From the NCBI GenBank assembly GCA_903910555.1, contig CAIVZZ010000024.1:1-41391 (forward strand): DNA of 41,391 bases, in the 5' to 3' direction. The notes below the pieces were generated by a model. That model worked only from the letters and a program-made list of their open reading frames with translations. It was not told where the DNA came from and made no database searches. Position 1 is the first letter of the stretch. The number at the start of each line of letters is the position of its first letter. The position numbers and the translations under genes were made by a program. This stretch comes from an uncultured Gemmatimonadota bacterium. Its GTDB lineage: Bacteria; Gemmatimonadota; Gemmatimonadetes; Gemmatimonadales; Gemmatimonadaceae. Shown here piece by piece: positions 1 to 7,872 of this stretch.

Positions 1-50
1 ACCTTGGCCTTGAACGCCGGGGCGTGGTTCCTGCGATTCCGTTTCGACAT
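1..50 (-). CDS. IS3-family transposase OrfA, N-terminus (partial, runs off the left edge)
   Basis: The reverse complement of 1-50 starts with ATG at 50 and encodes MSKRNRRNHAPAFKAKV, closely resembling the usual OrfA opening (KRxRRNHSPAFKAKVALAA) of IS3-family transposases with a HTH_Tnp_1 domain. OrfA is the DNA-binding part of the frameshifted OrfAB transposase. An AGGAG lies 7 bases before the ATG. Only 16 complete codons are visible, so the element's integrity is unknown. Confidence 0.7.
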   Translation of the reverse strand, partial: MSKRNRRNHAPAFKAK

Positions 51-107
51 CACGAGCTCCTGGGTAGTGGACGAAAGGTTCGTCCGGAGAGCCCGCTTGT
101 CCACTCA
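1..107 (-). mobile_element. IS3-family insertion sequence, left end (partial)
   Basis: The minus strand holds the start of a transposase OrfA reading frame (50 to 1), preceded by about 57 bases of non-coding end sequence. The element probably ends near 107, where the minus strand begins TGAGTGGACAAGCGGG, a TG-starting end typical of IS3-family inverted repeats. An internal dyad (ggacgaa/ttcgtcc) lies at about 69-85. The rest of the element lies outside the window, so the other inverted repeat and the target duplication cannot be checked. The boundary is inferred; the family call rests on OrfA. Confidence 0.65.
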
Positions 108-109
108 TC

Positions 110-286
110 CTAGCTGTTCAGAAAACCGAGGCCACTTCTGTCCGACACGCCGCCGCCCCGGTTGCCGAACGGGAGCTGGGTTGGGGGCGCGGCGGCGAGC
201 ACGTCCACGGAATTGGCGCATGCGGCTGCGCCCATAATGAGCGCTGCCAGGGCGAGCGTGCGGGCGGTGATTGTTGAACAAAGCAT
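110..286 (-). CDS. small secreted or lipoprotein peptide, 58 aa
   Basis: An ATG at 286 is preceded by GGAGG with 8 bases of spacing, and the frame runs to TAG at 110-112. The 58-aa product has a short polar start, a hydrophobic run (about residues 11-22) and then Cys23 (GAAAC), so it resembles a signal peptide or weak lipobox. The mature part is rich in Pro, Gly and Ala. I do not recognise a family. The stop codon sits only 3 bases from the presumed end of the IS3 element, so the original gene may have been longer and been cut by the insertion. The strong ribosome binding site and the signal-like N-terminus are the reasons for calling it. Confidence 0.5.
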   Translation of the reverse strand: MLCSTITARTLALAALIMGAAACANSVDVLAAAPPTQLPFGNRGGGVSDRSGLGFLNS

Positions 287-369
287 GGTGACGGCCTCCG
301 AATAGAGCTACCCCGTTCGCGGGCGGAGGTGTCACGTGTGGGGCCAGTCCTACAACGAGTTAACTCGCT

Positions 370-1191
370 TTATGCAGTTGCCTTCGCGGCCTTTTTCTTC
401 GCCGCCGCAGGCGGTGCCGGCTGCGCACTCCCGGGCGCCCCACCCGCCTGAGCCGCCGCCGCCATGTGCTCGCGCACCAACTCCGACGAGAAGCGGCTCA
501 CCGCATCTGGATCGGTAAATACGGACTGAGTGTTGTTCTGCGCTTTGTAGTTCGGACCACCGGCCTTGCCCGCGACGACGAACGTTCCCTCGCCCGACGA
601 CGACCAGTTCGTCGAGCCTTCGGCGCCAACCTTACCATCTGCAACGAACCCTTTCGTGTGGCTGATCTGATGAGTCGCCGATTGCCCAATCACGAACCGC
701 TGCGCCGCGAGGTTGTCCATCTGTTCGCCCGTCGTGATGCTCGTATTGAACAGCGACGGGTTTTTGGCGACGTCAGATGAAAGCAGCTGTTTTTCGTGTG
801 TCCCACCCGACTGGCTTTTGTCGAGCGTGATCAGCATCGTGATCGTTGGATCATGCGCGATCGTCATGATGATGTCGTTGAGTTCGTCGTCATCATATCC
901 GAACATGTTCAGGTAGAGCGAGACACTCACGCGCGAGAGAATGTGCTTGAGGATGTCGTGCACATCGTCACGGCCGACGTAGAATAGATGGAAATCCTTG
1001 CTCGCCGTCGTCGCGTAGGTTTGTTCTTGTGTGTACTGCTGGAGGTCGAGCAGGTCGAACGTTTGAAGACTCTTTGTTGGGTCGGCGAGAACTTTGTTGA
1101 AGTCGGTTTTCGGCGTCGCAGTTTTCTTTGGCGCTGCGGCCTTCGCGGTTTTCTTCGTGGTTTTCTTTGCTGCCTTCTTTTTCGCGGCCAT
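370..1191 (-). CDS. phospholipase D-like protein with lysine/alanine-rich histone H1-like tails
   Basis: The 273-aa product carries one HKD motif (H178, K180, D185, then GS around 192-193 and N195), the catalytic signature of the PLD superfamily, which hydrolyses phosphodiester bonds in lipids or nucleic acids. With a single HKD it should act as a homodimer, like Nuc-type nucleases. Residues 1-29 are a Lys/Ala/Thr/Pro repeat (AAKKKAAKK, KKTAKAAAPKK) and the last 15 residues repeat the theme (AAAKKKAAKA), like eukaryotic H1 or bacterial Hc1 tails that bind DNA. The start at 1191 was chosen over 1323 because the upstream 44 codons overlap the divergent neighbour and a GGAG lies before 1191. No signal peptide is seen, so it is probably cytoplasmic and nucleoid-associated. 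A nuclease or DNA-end-processing role is inferred. Confidence 0.8.
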   Translation of the reverse strand: MAAKKKAAKKTTKKTAKAAAPKKTATPKTDFNKVLADPTKSLQTFDLLDLQQYTQEQTYATTASKDFHLFYVGRDDVHDILKHILSRVSVSLYLNMFGYDDDELNDIIMTIAHDPTITMLITLDKSQSGGTHEKQLLSSDVAKNPSLFNTSITTGEQMDNLAAQRFVIGQSATHQISHTKGFVADGKVGAEGSTNWSSSGEGTFVVAGKAGGPNYKAQNNTQSVFTDPDAVSRFSSELVREHMAAAAQAGGAPGSAQPAPPAAAKKKAAKATA

Positions 1192-1239
1192 TGGTCGACT
1201 CTCCGACTGGATAGTGAACGCTAGCTCGTCCTCGTAAAT

Positions 1240-1245
1240 TATATT
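1240..1245 (+). promoter_or_regulatory. putative -10 element for a leaderless transcript of the YjdI-like gene
   Basis: TATATT is followed by exactly six bases and then the ATG at 1252. There is no Shine-Dalgarno sequence, so transcription would begin at or next to the start codon. The same arrangement (TATACT, six bases, ATG) occurs at 12581-12586 on the minus strand. No convincing -35 box is seen. Confidence 0.4.
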
Positions 1246-1251
1246 CAAATC

Positions 1252-1476
1252 ATGACCAAACGACTCCAGGTCTACGAAACGGACGAGATCAGCGTCTCGT
1301 TCGATCCCAATGTTTGCATTCACTCAGCCGTCTGCATCCGCGGACTACCCGCAGTGTTCGACGTGAAACGAAAACATTGGATCCGGCCGGAGCTGGCGAC
1401 CGCCGAAGAAGTGGCCGAGCAAATCAAACGGTGCCCCTCGGGCGCGCTGCAATACAAGATGAAGCGCGATGCATAG
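1252..1476 (+). CDS. yjdI: YjdI-like divergent 4Fe-4S mono-cluster protein
   Basis: This 74-aa protein matches the Fer4_19 / YjdI family. It has Cys22-x5-Cys28 (CIHSAVC), the following RGLPAVFDVKRKxWI stretch, and Cys61 in CPSGAL. E. coli YjdI has the same spacing and length. The family is thought to bind one Fe-S cluster and is often found with CDGSH or other small redox proteins; its physiological role is not established. The gene diverges from the PLD-like gene with 60 bases between starts and overlaps the start of the next gene by 8 bases, suggesting co-transcription. The start is likely leaderless. Confidence 0.85.
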   Translation: MTKRLQVYETDEISVSFDPNVCIHSAVCIRGLPAVFDVKRKHWIRPELATAEEVAEQIKRCPSGALQYKMKRDA

Positions 1477-3034
1477 TCGCGATACGTCGATAGATCTCCA
1501 GAAAAAACTTGCCGCAGGTGTTCGCGGGAACGCGCGGGCAGACCTGCGTGCACCCGCGAAAACCCGCGGCAAAAGTGTATTTATTTTCACTGCGCTGACG
1601 CTCGGAACAGCCGGACTGTTACAATCCGGCCCGTCCATAGAGCAGACGTCGCAGGGCACACGCCCGCCAGTCCCGCTCGTCGCGAGCTTCGACGGACTCG
1701 GCGTTGGCTTCACGAGCCTGCAGCCGACGCAAGACGGACGGAACCCATCGGATAACAGCCTCGCGGTCGGCCCGAATCACATCGTGCAAATCGTGAATTC
1801 CCGCTTCGCGGTGTTCACCAAGAAAGGCGCGCTGTTCGATACAACCGGCAAGCTGATTTACGGTGCGTTCCCGACCAACAAACTTTTTGAAGGATTCAGC
1901 GGCGTGTGCGAAGCGCGCCCAAATGGCGATGCCGTGGTGCGCTACGATCAGCTCGCAAACCGGTGGCTCTACGTGATGCCGATTTTCCGGCGGCCGGCAA
2001 ACGATTCTACCGGCCCGTATTCGATGTGCTATGCGCTGAGCCAGGGCGCGGATCCCACGGGCCCCTTCTATAGATACGAGTTCAAGCGGCCGCTCTTTCC
2101 AGATTATCCGCGCCCCGCCGTGTGGCCCGACGGCTATTACATCCCGACGAGCACGAGCGACAACATCATCCAGAAGCATGTCTGCGTCGTCGAGCGCGAG
2201 AAAATGCTCGTTGGACTGCCCGCCCGCGAACAGTGCAGGGCGATAGATGGCGTGAATTTTCTGAACAACGCCGATATCGACGGCCAAGCACTCCCACCAG
2301 CCGGCGCGCCGAACATCATGATGGCCGCGGGCGGTGCGCAGCTGAAAAACGTTTTCGAAGACGACGGAATTTATTATTGGAAATTTCACGTCGACTGGAA
2401 CGACACCACCAAGACGACAATCACCGGCCCTGAGAAAATCACCGTCGCGCCGTACCACTACCTCTGCAACGGCCAGCTCACGAGCTGCGTCTCGCAGCCG
2501 GGCACGGATCGCAAGCTGGATGCGCAGGGCGACAAGATCATGCAGCGGTTGGTGTATCGCCGAGTGAATGGGCACGAGTCGATCGTTGCGTTGCATTCGG
2601 TGAACAGCGCGGCGGGTGGCGGCGGCGTGCGCTGGTACGAGTTCCGGTTGGATAAAAAGCGCGACCCGATTCTCTATCAGCAGGGGACCTTCGCGCCGGA
2701 CAGTTTCTATCGATGGATGCCCGGGATCGGCATGGATCAAAAGGGAAACATCGGGATCGGATATTCGTTCGGCGGCGCGCCGAATTATGCGGGTCAAAGA
2801 TTTGCGGCTCGGCTCGCGAATGATCCCAAAGGCAAGCTCACCTTTCGAGAAACAGTGCTCGCCGAAGGTGAAGCATCGCAGACGACGACGCTGCGCTGGG
2901 AAGACTATACCACGCTCGCGATGGACCCGGCCGACGATTGCACCTTCTGGTACGTCGGCGACTACTACAAGAAGGACGCGACCACATACTCGACCAAAAT
3001 CGGCGGGTTCAAGCTGAAGGAGTGCGGCAAATAA
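1469..3034 (+). CDS. large secreted protein of unknown function
   Basis: The 521-aa product has a basic N-terminus (to about residue 35) followed by one hydrophobic segment (about 36-52), which would act as a signal peptide or membrane anchor. The rest is hydrophilic and rich in Trp, Tyr and Gly, with recurring short stretches such as DNSLAVGPNHIVQIVNS and WMPGIGMDQKGNIGIGYS. These suggest beta-propeller blades, and I recall similar proteins from Acidobacteria-type genomes. Several Cys pairs are compatible with an extracytoplasmic fold. The ATG at 1469 overlaps the yjdI-like gene by 8 bases; a later start is possible because the long basic leader is unusual. No catalytic motif is recognised. 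Confidence 0.75.
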   Translation: MHSRDTSIDLQKKLAAGVRGNARADLRAPAKTRGKSVFIFTALTLGTAGLLQSGPSIEQTSQGTRPPVPLVASFDGLGVGFTSLQPTQDGRNPSDNSLAVGPNHIVQIVNSRFAVFTKKGALFDTTGKLIYGAFPTNKLFEGFSGVCEARPNGDAVVRYDQLANRWLYVMPIFRRPANDSTGPYSMCYALSQGADPTGPFYRYEFKRPLFPDYPRPAVWPDGYYIPTSTSDNIIQKHVCVVEREKMLVGLPAREQCRAIDGVNFLNNADIDGQALPPAGAPNIMMAAGGAQLKNVFEDDGIYYWKFHVDWNDTTKTTITGPEKITVAPYHYLCNGQLTSCVSQPGTDRKLDAQGDKIMQRLVYRRVNGHESIVALHSVNSAAGGGGVRWYEFRLDKKRDPILYQQGTFAPDSFYRWMPGIGMDQKGNIGIGYSFGGAPNYAGQRFAARLANDPKGKLTFRETVLAEGEASQTTTLRWEDYTTLAMDPADDCTFWYVGDYYKKDATTYSTKIGGFKLKECGK

Positions 3035-3089
3035 GACTTCCGCCCTAAAGCTGGGGAACCCGCAGGCCGATACTGAGCACATACCTCCT

Positions 3090-3794
3090 ATGACGCTCAC
3101 TCGCATCGTTCCCCGCCTCCGGTTCGCCGGCACCGCTCTCGCGCTGATCGCGTTGCCTTTGGCGCTTGTCGGGTGCAAGAAAACCACCTCCGCGCCGGTC
3201 ATCGTCAGCGGATTCACGATCGTCCAGGGGAACAATCAGGTCGCCCAGGCCGGGGTCGTTCTCCCGACCCCTGTCGTGCTGCGCGTCATCGACGCCAACG
3301 GCGATGCGGTCCCGAACATCACGGTCGTCTTCGCCATCTCAACCGGCGGCGGCACCGTCTCACCATCCTCAATCATCACCGACGCCAACGGCGAAGTCGC
3401 CGTCAAGTGGACGCTCGGCCAAGCCTCGCCAGTCCAAATGCTCTCGGCCGCGGTCGGCGATGGGACGCCGGTCGTGCTTTTCTCGACCGCGCTCTTCCCC
3501 TCCTCGATTCTCGCGGCGCAGGGAAATAGTCAGACCGGCAAGATCAACCAATCGCTCAACAACACGATCGTCATCCGCGTAACCGGCGACAACAATGTCC
3601 CGCTCAGCGGGATCCCGGTGCAGTTTCAGGTCACCGGCGGCGGCGGAGCAATATCTCCGCAAACGGCGCTCACCAACGCCTTCGGCGAGGTCACGGCTAA
3701 GTGGACCCTCGGAGGAACGGTCGGGATGAATAGCGCCACCGCCACAGCCTCGACGCTCAATCCCGTTCAGCTTCTGGCGACGGCCACTCCATAG
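3090..3794 (+). CDS. lipoprotein with two Big-1 (Ig-like) domains
   Basis: The 234-aa protein starts with a typical lipoprotein signal: two Arg, a hydrophobic core and a lipobox LVGC with the acylated Cys at about residue 29. Two repeats follow, each with the Big-1 pattern: a start like QGNNQ/QGNSQ, then PVVLRVIDANGDAVPNITVVF or IVIRVTGDNNVPLSGIPVQF, a GGG-(T/A)-(V/I)-SP turn, and a TDANGEV / TNAFGEV turn before V-KWTLG. Such domains are rigid extracellular modules in adhesins and surface proteins. No enzymatic part is present. The gene lies just before lgt, whose product would lipidate it. Confidence 0.8.
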   Translation: MTLTRIVPRLRFAGTALALIALPLALVGCKKTTSAPVIVSGFTIVQGNNQVAQAGVVLPTPVVLRVIDANGDAVPNITVVFAISTGGGTVSPSSIITDANGEVAVKWTLGQASPVQMLSAAVGDGTPVVLFSTALFPSSILAAQGNSQTGKINQSLNNTIVIRVTGDNNVPLSGIPVQFQVTGGGGAISPQTALTNAFGEVTAKWTLGGTVGMNSATATASTLNPVQLLATATP

Positions 3795-3822
3795 CTGGCA
3801 TAACCGAGTAGATTTGGAGGCA

Positions 3823-4674
3823 ATGCTTCTTGCCTCCGAACCCACCGTACATCACGCGCTGAACATCGCGCTCGGCCCAATCTCTATCACGGGATTCGGC
3901 ATCGCCGTCGCCTCCGCGTTCGCGCTCGGTCAGATGATCGCTTCGCGCGAAATGGCCCGCCGCGGTTTCGACGCGGATCCCGTTCCCGATATCGTAGCCG
4001 CCACACTCGTCGGTTTCATTATTGGCGCGAAGCTCTATTACGCCGTACTGACGCACAGCCTCGATTCGATTTTCACCCGGGGCGGGTTCGTGTTCTACGG
4101 CGGGTTCGCCGGCAGCGTGATCGCAGGCGCGATCATGATCCGCATGAAGAAGCTTCGCTTCTGGCACGTTGCGGACATTTTTTGTATCGGGCTCGCCGCG
4201 GGCTATTCCGTTGGTCGCACCGGCTGCTGGGCAGTCGGCGACGACTACGGCAAACCGTGGCCCGGCGGTTGGCTCGCTGTGAAGTTTCCCGAAGGCGTTC
4301 CACATTCTACGGCCGGCAACATGGCGAGCGAGTTCGGCGTGCACTTCCCGCCGGGCACCAATCCGCTCGACGTGATCGCGGTTTACCCAACACAGCTGCT
4401 CGAAGTATTCCTCGGCTTTCTGATCTTTTTGATCGTTTGGAAATACCGCAATCACAAGCACGCCGAAGGTTGGCTCTTCGGGTTCTGGGCAGTGTGGGCG
4501 GGACTCGAGCGGTTCGCGGTGGAGTTCCTGCGCGCGAAGGACGATCGCATCGGTGGCGTTGGCGGCCTCTCGGCAGCACAGCTTATCTCGCTCGGCATTC
4601 TCGTGTTCGGTGTCATCTGGATGCGCATGCGTCGCGACGTGACGCCGGAACATCCCGGTATCTTCGCGACTTGA
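3823..4674 (+). CDS. lgt: phosphatidylglycerol-prolipoprotein diacylglyceryl transferase
   Basis: Lgt moves diacylglycerol from phosphatidylglycerol to the lipobox Cys of prolipoproteins in the inner membrane, the first step of lipoprotein maturation. The 283-aa product has the family layout: an N-terminal LGPISITGFGI segment, the GGFVFYGGFAGS signature (about 87-98) with its essential glycines, and the GRTGC segment (about 131-135) followed by GDDYGKPW. Multiple membrane helices are evident, ending with one after the LERFAVEFLRAKDDR stretch. The ATG at 3823 has GGAGG only two bases upstream; a TTG at 3814 is the alternative start. The gene overlaps the next by 4 bases. Many lipoproteins in this window would be its substrates. 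Confidence 0.93.
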   Translation: MLLASEPTVHHALNIALGPISITGFGIAVASAFALGQMIASREMARRGFDADPVPDIVAATLVGFIIGAKLYYAVLTHSLDSIFTRGGFVFYGGFAGSVIAGAIMIRMKKLRFWHVADIFCIGLAAGYSVGRTGCWAVGDDYGKPWPGGWLAVKFPEGVPHSTAGNMASEFGVHFPPGTNPLDVIAVYPTQLLEVFLGFLIFLIVWKYRNHKHAEGWLFGFWAVWAGLERFAVEFLRAKDDRIGGVGGLSAAQLISLGILVFGVIWMRMRRDVTPEHPGIFAT

Positions 4675-5420
4675 CCCAACAGGACTTCGAGGGACGCGTT
4701 GCCATTGTCACCGGTGCGGCGCGCGGATTAGGACGCGCCGCAGCGCAGCGGCTCTACGAACGCGGCGCCTCCGTCGCCGTGAATGTCCGCAACATCGATA
4801 GAGCGCATGAAGTGGCAGAGTCACTCGGCGAGCGCGCCCTCGCGATCCCCGGCGATATCGCTGCGGCGGGTAAGCCCGACGAAATCGCGCGGCGCGTGCT
4901 CGAACGATTCGGGCGCATAGACATTCTCGTGAACAACGCCGCGATGGCGGAGACGACGCGGTTCCCAGATCTCTCCGCCGATGAATGGCGTGAGGCGATC
5001 GAAGTGAATCTCACCGCGCCCTTTCTGCTCACGAAAGCCGTGCTCCCGGCGATGCAGGCGCAGCAGTACGGCCGGGTGATAAATGTTTCGTCGACCGCCG
5101 GTAGAATGGTGAGCACGCTCGGCGGCGCACACTACACGGCATCGAAGACCGGACTGCTCGGCCTCACGCGCGCGGCCGCGAAAGAACTTGGAAAGTTCGG
5201 CATCACCGTGAACGCCGTGTGCCCGGGAATGATCGACACCGAACTCACGCGTGAAAGTGCATCGCAGGAAATGCTCGACAAGCTCGCTGCAGGGTTTCCA
5301 ATTCCGCGGCTCGGCACCGCACTCGAGGTGGCCGATCTGATTTGCTTTGCCGCGTCGGAAGCGGCGGGCTACATCACTGGCGCCGCGTTCGACATCAACG
5401 GCGGCGACTTGATGATGTGA
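4671..5420 (+). CDS. SDR-family oxidoreductase (FabG-like)
   Basis: This classical short-chain dehydrogenase/reductase of 249 aa is an NAD(P)-dependent oxidoreductase of alcohols or ketones. It shows the Rossmann glycine motif TGAARGLG (14-21), NNAA (88-91), catalytic Asn113, Ser140/141, Tyr155 and Lys159 (YTASK), and a C-terminal GAAFDINGGDLMM close to FabG. A FabG-type 3-oxoacyl-ACP reductase role is possible, but substrates cannot be read from sequence. The frame is open far upstream, but similarity starts at DFEGRVAIVTG, so the TTG at 4671, overlapping the lgt stop (TTGA), is the likely start. The stop overlaps the next ATG by one base, so the three genes appear translationally coupled. 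Confidence 0.88.
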   Translation: MTQQDFEGRVAIVTGAARGLGRAAAQRLYERGASVAVNVRNIDRAHEVAESLGERALAIPGDIAAAGKPDEIARRVLERFGRIDILVNNAAMAETTRFPDLSADEWREAIEVNLTAPFLLTKAVLPAMQAQQYGRVINVSSTAGRMVSTLGGAHYTASKTGLLGLTRAAAKELGKFGITVNAVCPGMIDTELTRESASQEMLDKLAAGFPIPRLGTALEVADLICFAASEAAGYITGAAFDINGGDLMM

Positions 5421-6646
5421 TGAAAGAATCCACACGCGTACTTCTCGCGCTCGGCGGAGCGATCGCAATAGGCACTGCGATTTCGCTCTCAGCTAATCCA
5501 ACGCTGCTCAAAGCCGCGGATTTTCTCTCGCCGATCGGATCGATATGGGTGAACGCGATCCGGATGACGGTGATTCCGCTGGTGGTCTCGCTGTTGATCA
5601 CTGGCATTGCGTCCGCGAGTGACGTGAAATCGATCGGGCGGCTCGGTGGACGGACACTCATCGTGTTCATCCTGCTGCTCACTGCAGTTGCGGCGATCAT
5701 CGTGCCGCTCGGCCCGTCGATCTTCGCGCTGCTCCCTGCGGGCGGCACGAAGCCGCCGCTGCCAGCGGGAGCTGCCGAGGCGGCGGGGCAGATTTCGTCA
5801 GGCGGAACGGCACAGACATTCGGTGCCTGGCTGACATCGTTGATTCCATCGAATCCGATTGCGGCCGCTGCGAACGGTCAGATGGTTTCGCTGATCATCT
5901 TCACGATGCTGCTCGCCGTTGCAATCGCACGCAGCACGCCGGCCTCGCGCACCGCACTGGTTGGATTCTTTCAGGCGCTTGGCGACGCGATGCTCATACT
6001 CGTGCGCTGGGTCGTGCTCGTTGCACCGATCGGAATCTTTGCGCTCGTGCTGCCGTTGGCGGCGCACGCGGGCGCATCGCTGGTTGGAGCGATCGGGTTT
6101 TACATCATTGCGTACATGACGGCGAGCCTCGCAATCACGCTCCTGATGTATCCGGTGGTGATGGTGTTCGCGGGGATTCCGATGCGCACGTTCGCGCGCG
6201 CCGCGCTGCCGTCGCAGTTGATCGCGTTTAGTTCTTCATCGAGCGTGGCGTCTCTGCCGGCACTCGTCGAGAGTGCGGAACGCGGTCTCGGGCTTTCGAA
6301 TGCAGTTACAGGATTCGTACTGCCGCTCGCGGTGTCGGCGTTCAAGCTCGCAGCGCCGGTTTCGTGGACTGTCGGCGCGCTGTTCGTTGGCTGGTTCTAC
6401 GGAGTGCCGCTGCACGCACAGCAGCTGGCGACGGTCGCATTTGCGTCGGTGTTTCTGGCGTTCGCGTCACCCGGCGTTCCGCGCGGAGCATTCATCATGC
6501 TCACGCCGCTCTTTCTTGCGATCGGGCTGCCGGCGGAGGGGATTGGGATTTTGATTGCGGTGGATGCGATCCCGGATACGTTCGCGACGGTGCTCAATGT
6601 GACGGGAGACCTAGTTGCGGCGGCTCTCGTAGCGAAGAAGGCATGA
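5420..6646 (+). CDS. dicarboxylate/amino acid:cation symporter (DAACS family)
   Basis: The 408-aa integral membrane protein of the SDF family (GltP/DctA-like) would import acidic amino acids or C4-dicarboxylates with Na+ or H+. The serine-rich re-entrant hairpin (SSSSVASLPAL) and the C-terminal substrate-binding stretch (DAIPDTFATVLNVTGD) are clear. The Arg that normally follows the second Asp is replaced: the family's DxxRTxxN pattern reads DTFATVLN here, so glutamate or dicarboxylate specificity is uncertain. The ATG overlaps the SDR stop by one base. The gene ends 15 bases before a long palindrome that may stop transcription. Confidence 0.88.
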   Translation: MKESTRVLLALGGAIAIGTAISLSANPTLLKAADFLSPIGSIWVNAIRMTVIPLVVSLLITGIASASDVKSIGRLGGRTLIVFILLLTAVAAIIVPLGPSIFALLPAGGTKPPLPAGAAEAAGQISSGGTAQTFGAWLTSLIPSNPIAAAANGQMVSLIIFTMLLAVAIARSTPASRTALVGFFQALGDAMLILVRWVVLVAPIGIFALVLPLAAHAGASLVGAIGFYIIAYMTASLAITLLMYPVVMVFAGIPMRTFARAALPSQLIAFSSSSSVASLPALVESAERGLGLSNAVTGFVLPLAVSAFKLAAPVSWTVGALFVGWFYGVPLHAQQLATVAFASVFLAFASPGVPRGAFIMLTPLFLAIGLPAEGIGILIAVDAIPDTFATVLNVTGDLVAAALVAKKA

Positions 6647-6661
6647 AGGCAATCTGTACGA

Positions 6662-6811
6662 CGAGTGAACTGTTAACCACTAACTGTTGGTCGGTTAAGC
6701 AAGGTAAAGAAATCAGTCCTGGCGGCGAGCGCAGTCGAGCGGCTCGGCGCCAGGACTAATTCTTTAACTTTGGTTAACCGACCAACAGTTAGTAGTTAAC
6801 AGTTCACTCGC
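6662..6811. repeat. 150-bp imperfect palindrome between convergent genes
   Basis: Two arms of about 68 bases face each other around a short GC-rich loop near 6731-6741. The outer parts (cgagtgaactgttaac and its complement gttaacagttcactcg) match almost perfectly; about ten mismatches occur overall. The arms also contain GTTGGTCGGTTAA. The element fills the whole space between the symporter stop (6646) and the stop of the convergent lipoprotein gene (6818). It could be a bidirectional terminator, a MITE or a hairpin repeat family; no T-run follows either arm. Confidence 0.85.
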
Positions 6812-6817
6812 AGTTTG

Positions 6818-7729
6818 TTATTGCTCGATGATGATCAAGTACTTCGATGCCGACCAAAACGCTCCGGCATCGGCAATCTTCAGTGCATCCCGCAGCTCCC
6901 CATGATTATCCGGCGGCGTAGCGAGTGCAGCAACATCCTGACGCGTGACGATCTTGTAGGGCGTGCCCGCTTTCGGCATCGGGATTTCTGACACTGCGGT
7001 TTTGTCGATGCTCGTGAAGTCCGCCTTGTTCAGCTCGCGCGCAGGAACCTGCGTCTTGCCAATGCCGAGCATTCCGCCGGTCTGAACAATGATGTGGCGC
7101 TTGAGCAGATCTTCTTTCGTACCGATCACATAGTAGACCGTGTTCTTCTCGGTCGTCAGACGATCGCGTTCATCGGTGACCGCACTCTTGTCGCTCGTCA
7201 GCTGAACATTGAATGCTTTGAGCGAGGTGTTCTCGGTCGTCAGTGCGTTTACCTGATTCGTGAGATCGATCACCTGCGACTTCTGGCTCTCGATGATCGC
7301 CTTGAAAGAAGTGATCGTCGAGTCGTACGCGGCGAGCTGACCCTTCAGCGCAGCGTTGTTCGTGTCGAGCATCGAGACACGCTTGCGGCTCGCGGCGAGA
7401 CGGGAATCGGCTTCATTGAGGCTTGCCGTGATTCCCTTGATGCGGGTGAGCAGCTGCGTACGCTGTTCACTCGGTGAAAGTTTTCCTTCGTTTTCGCCGG
7501 TTTCGGAAACTTTCGGTTTACCGGTCGCGCGAGTGCGGACCTTCGAGAGTTCTGTGTTCGCGTCGGCGATGAACTGCGTCGTCGCCATCACGTCGCGCAG
7601 CAGCGAATCCTTCTCTGCGGAAACCTGTTGCATCTGTGCAATCGTCTTGTCGAGCTCTGGCTTCGAGCGGTCGCACGCGGAGATCGCGATGGCGGCCATC
7701 ACTGGAAGAAGAAAGGCAATTTTTCGCAT
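6818..7729 (-). CDS. coiled-coil lipoprotein, Cbp1-like
   Basis: The 303-aa protein begins with MRKIAFLLPVMAAIAISAC, a lipoprotein signal with the lipid-bearing Cys19. Residues of about 22-190 form a heptad-rich coiled coil with many K, E, Q and D and few prolines. The C-terminal globular part contains NTVYYVIGTKEDLLKRHI and GGMLGIGK, which I associate with the Cbp1-type lipoproteins named as collagen-binding adhesins in Bacteroidota; that function is not shown here. The ATG at 7729 is preceded by AAGGAG with six bases of spacing, preferred to the TTG at 7735. The gene is downstream of the BNR-repeat gene on the same strand, separated by a hairpin at 7775-7807. Confidence 0.75.
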   Translation of the reverse strand: MRKIAFLLPVMAAIAISACDRSKPELDKTIAQMQQVSAEKDSLLRDVMATTQFIADANTELSKVRTRATGKPKVSETGENEGKLSPSEQRTQLLTRIKGITASLNEADSRLAASRKRVSMLDTNNAALKGQLAAYDSTITSFKAIIESQKSQVIDLTNQVNALTTENTSLKAFNVQLTSDKSAVTDERDRLTTEKNTVYYVIGTKEDLLKRHIIVQTGGMLGIGKTQVPARELNKADFTSIDKTAVSEIPMPKAGTPYKIVTRQDVAALATPPDNHGELRDALKIADAGAFWSASKYLIIIEQ

Positions 7730-7774
7730 GGGCAACTCCTTGAGAAATCGTGAACGAATTCATCGAACGAACAA

Positions 7775-7807
7775 CGGCACCCTCGTTCACACTACCCGAG
7801 GGTGCCG
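7775..7807 (-). terminator. 11-bp perfect stem-loop between BNR gene and lipoprotein gene
   Basis: CGGCACCCTCG (7775-7785) pairs perfectly with CGAGGGTGCCG (7797-7807) around an 11-base loop. On the minus strand it lies 65 bases after the stop of the large BNR protein and is followed by TTGTTCGTTCG rather than a pure T-run. It is plausibly a terminator or attenuator separating the two genes. Confidence 0.55.
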
Positions 7808-7872
7808 TATGTTCCACGAACGAAGATTAGGACTTCGTTACGCGTAGGAGTCGCGCCTACACGTGACCTACA

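Noticed and set aside
1619-3235. 538-codon open frame on the minus strand opposite the large secreted protein
   Set aside because: It is antisense to a frame with a signal peptide and good coding character, its product is Arg/His-rich without domains, and high GC makes long antisense frames common.
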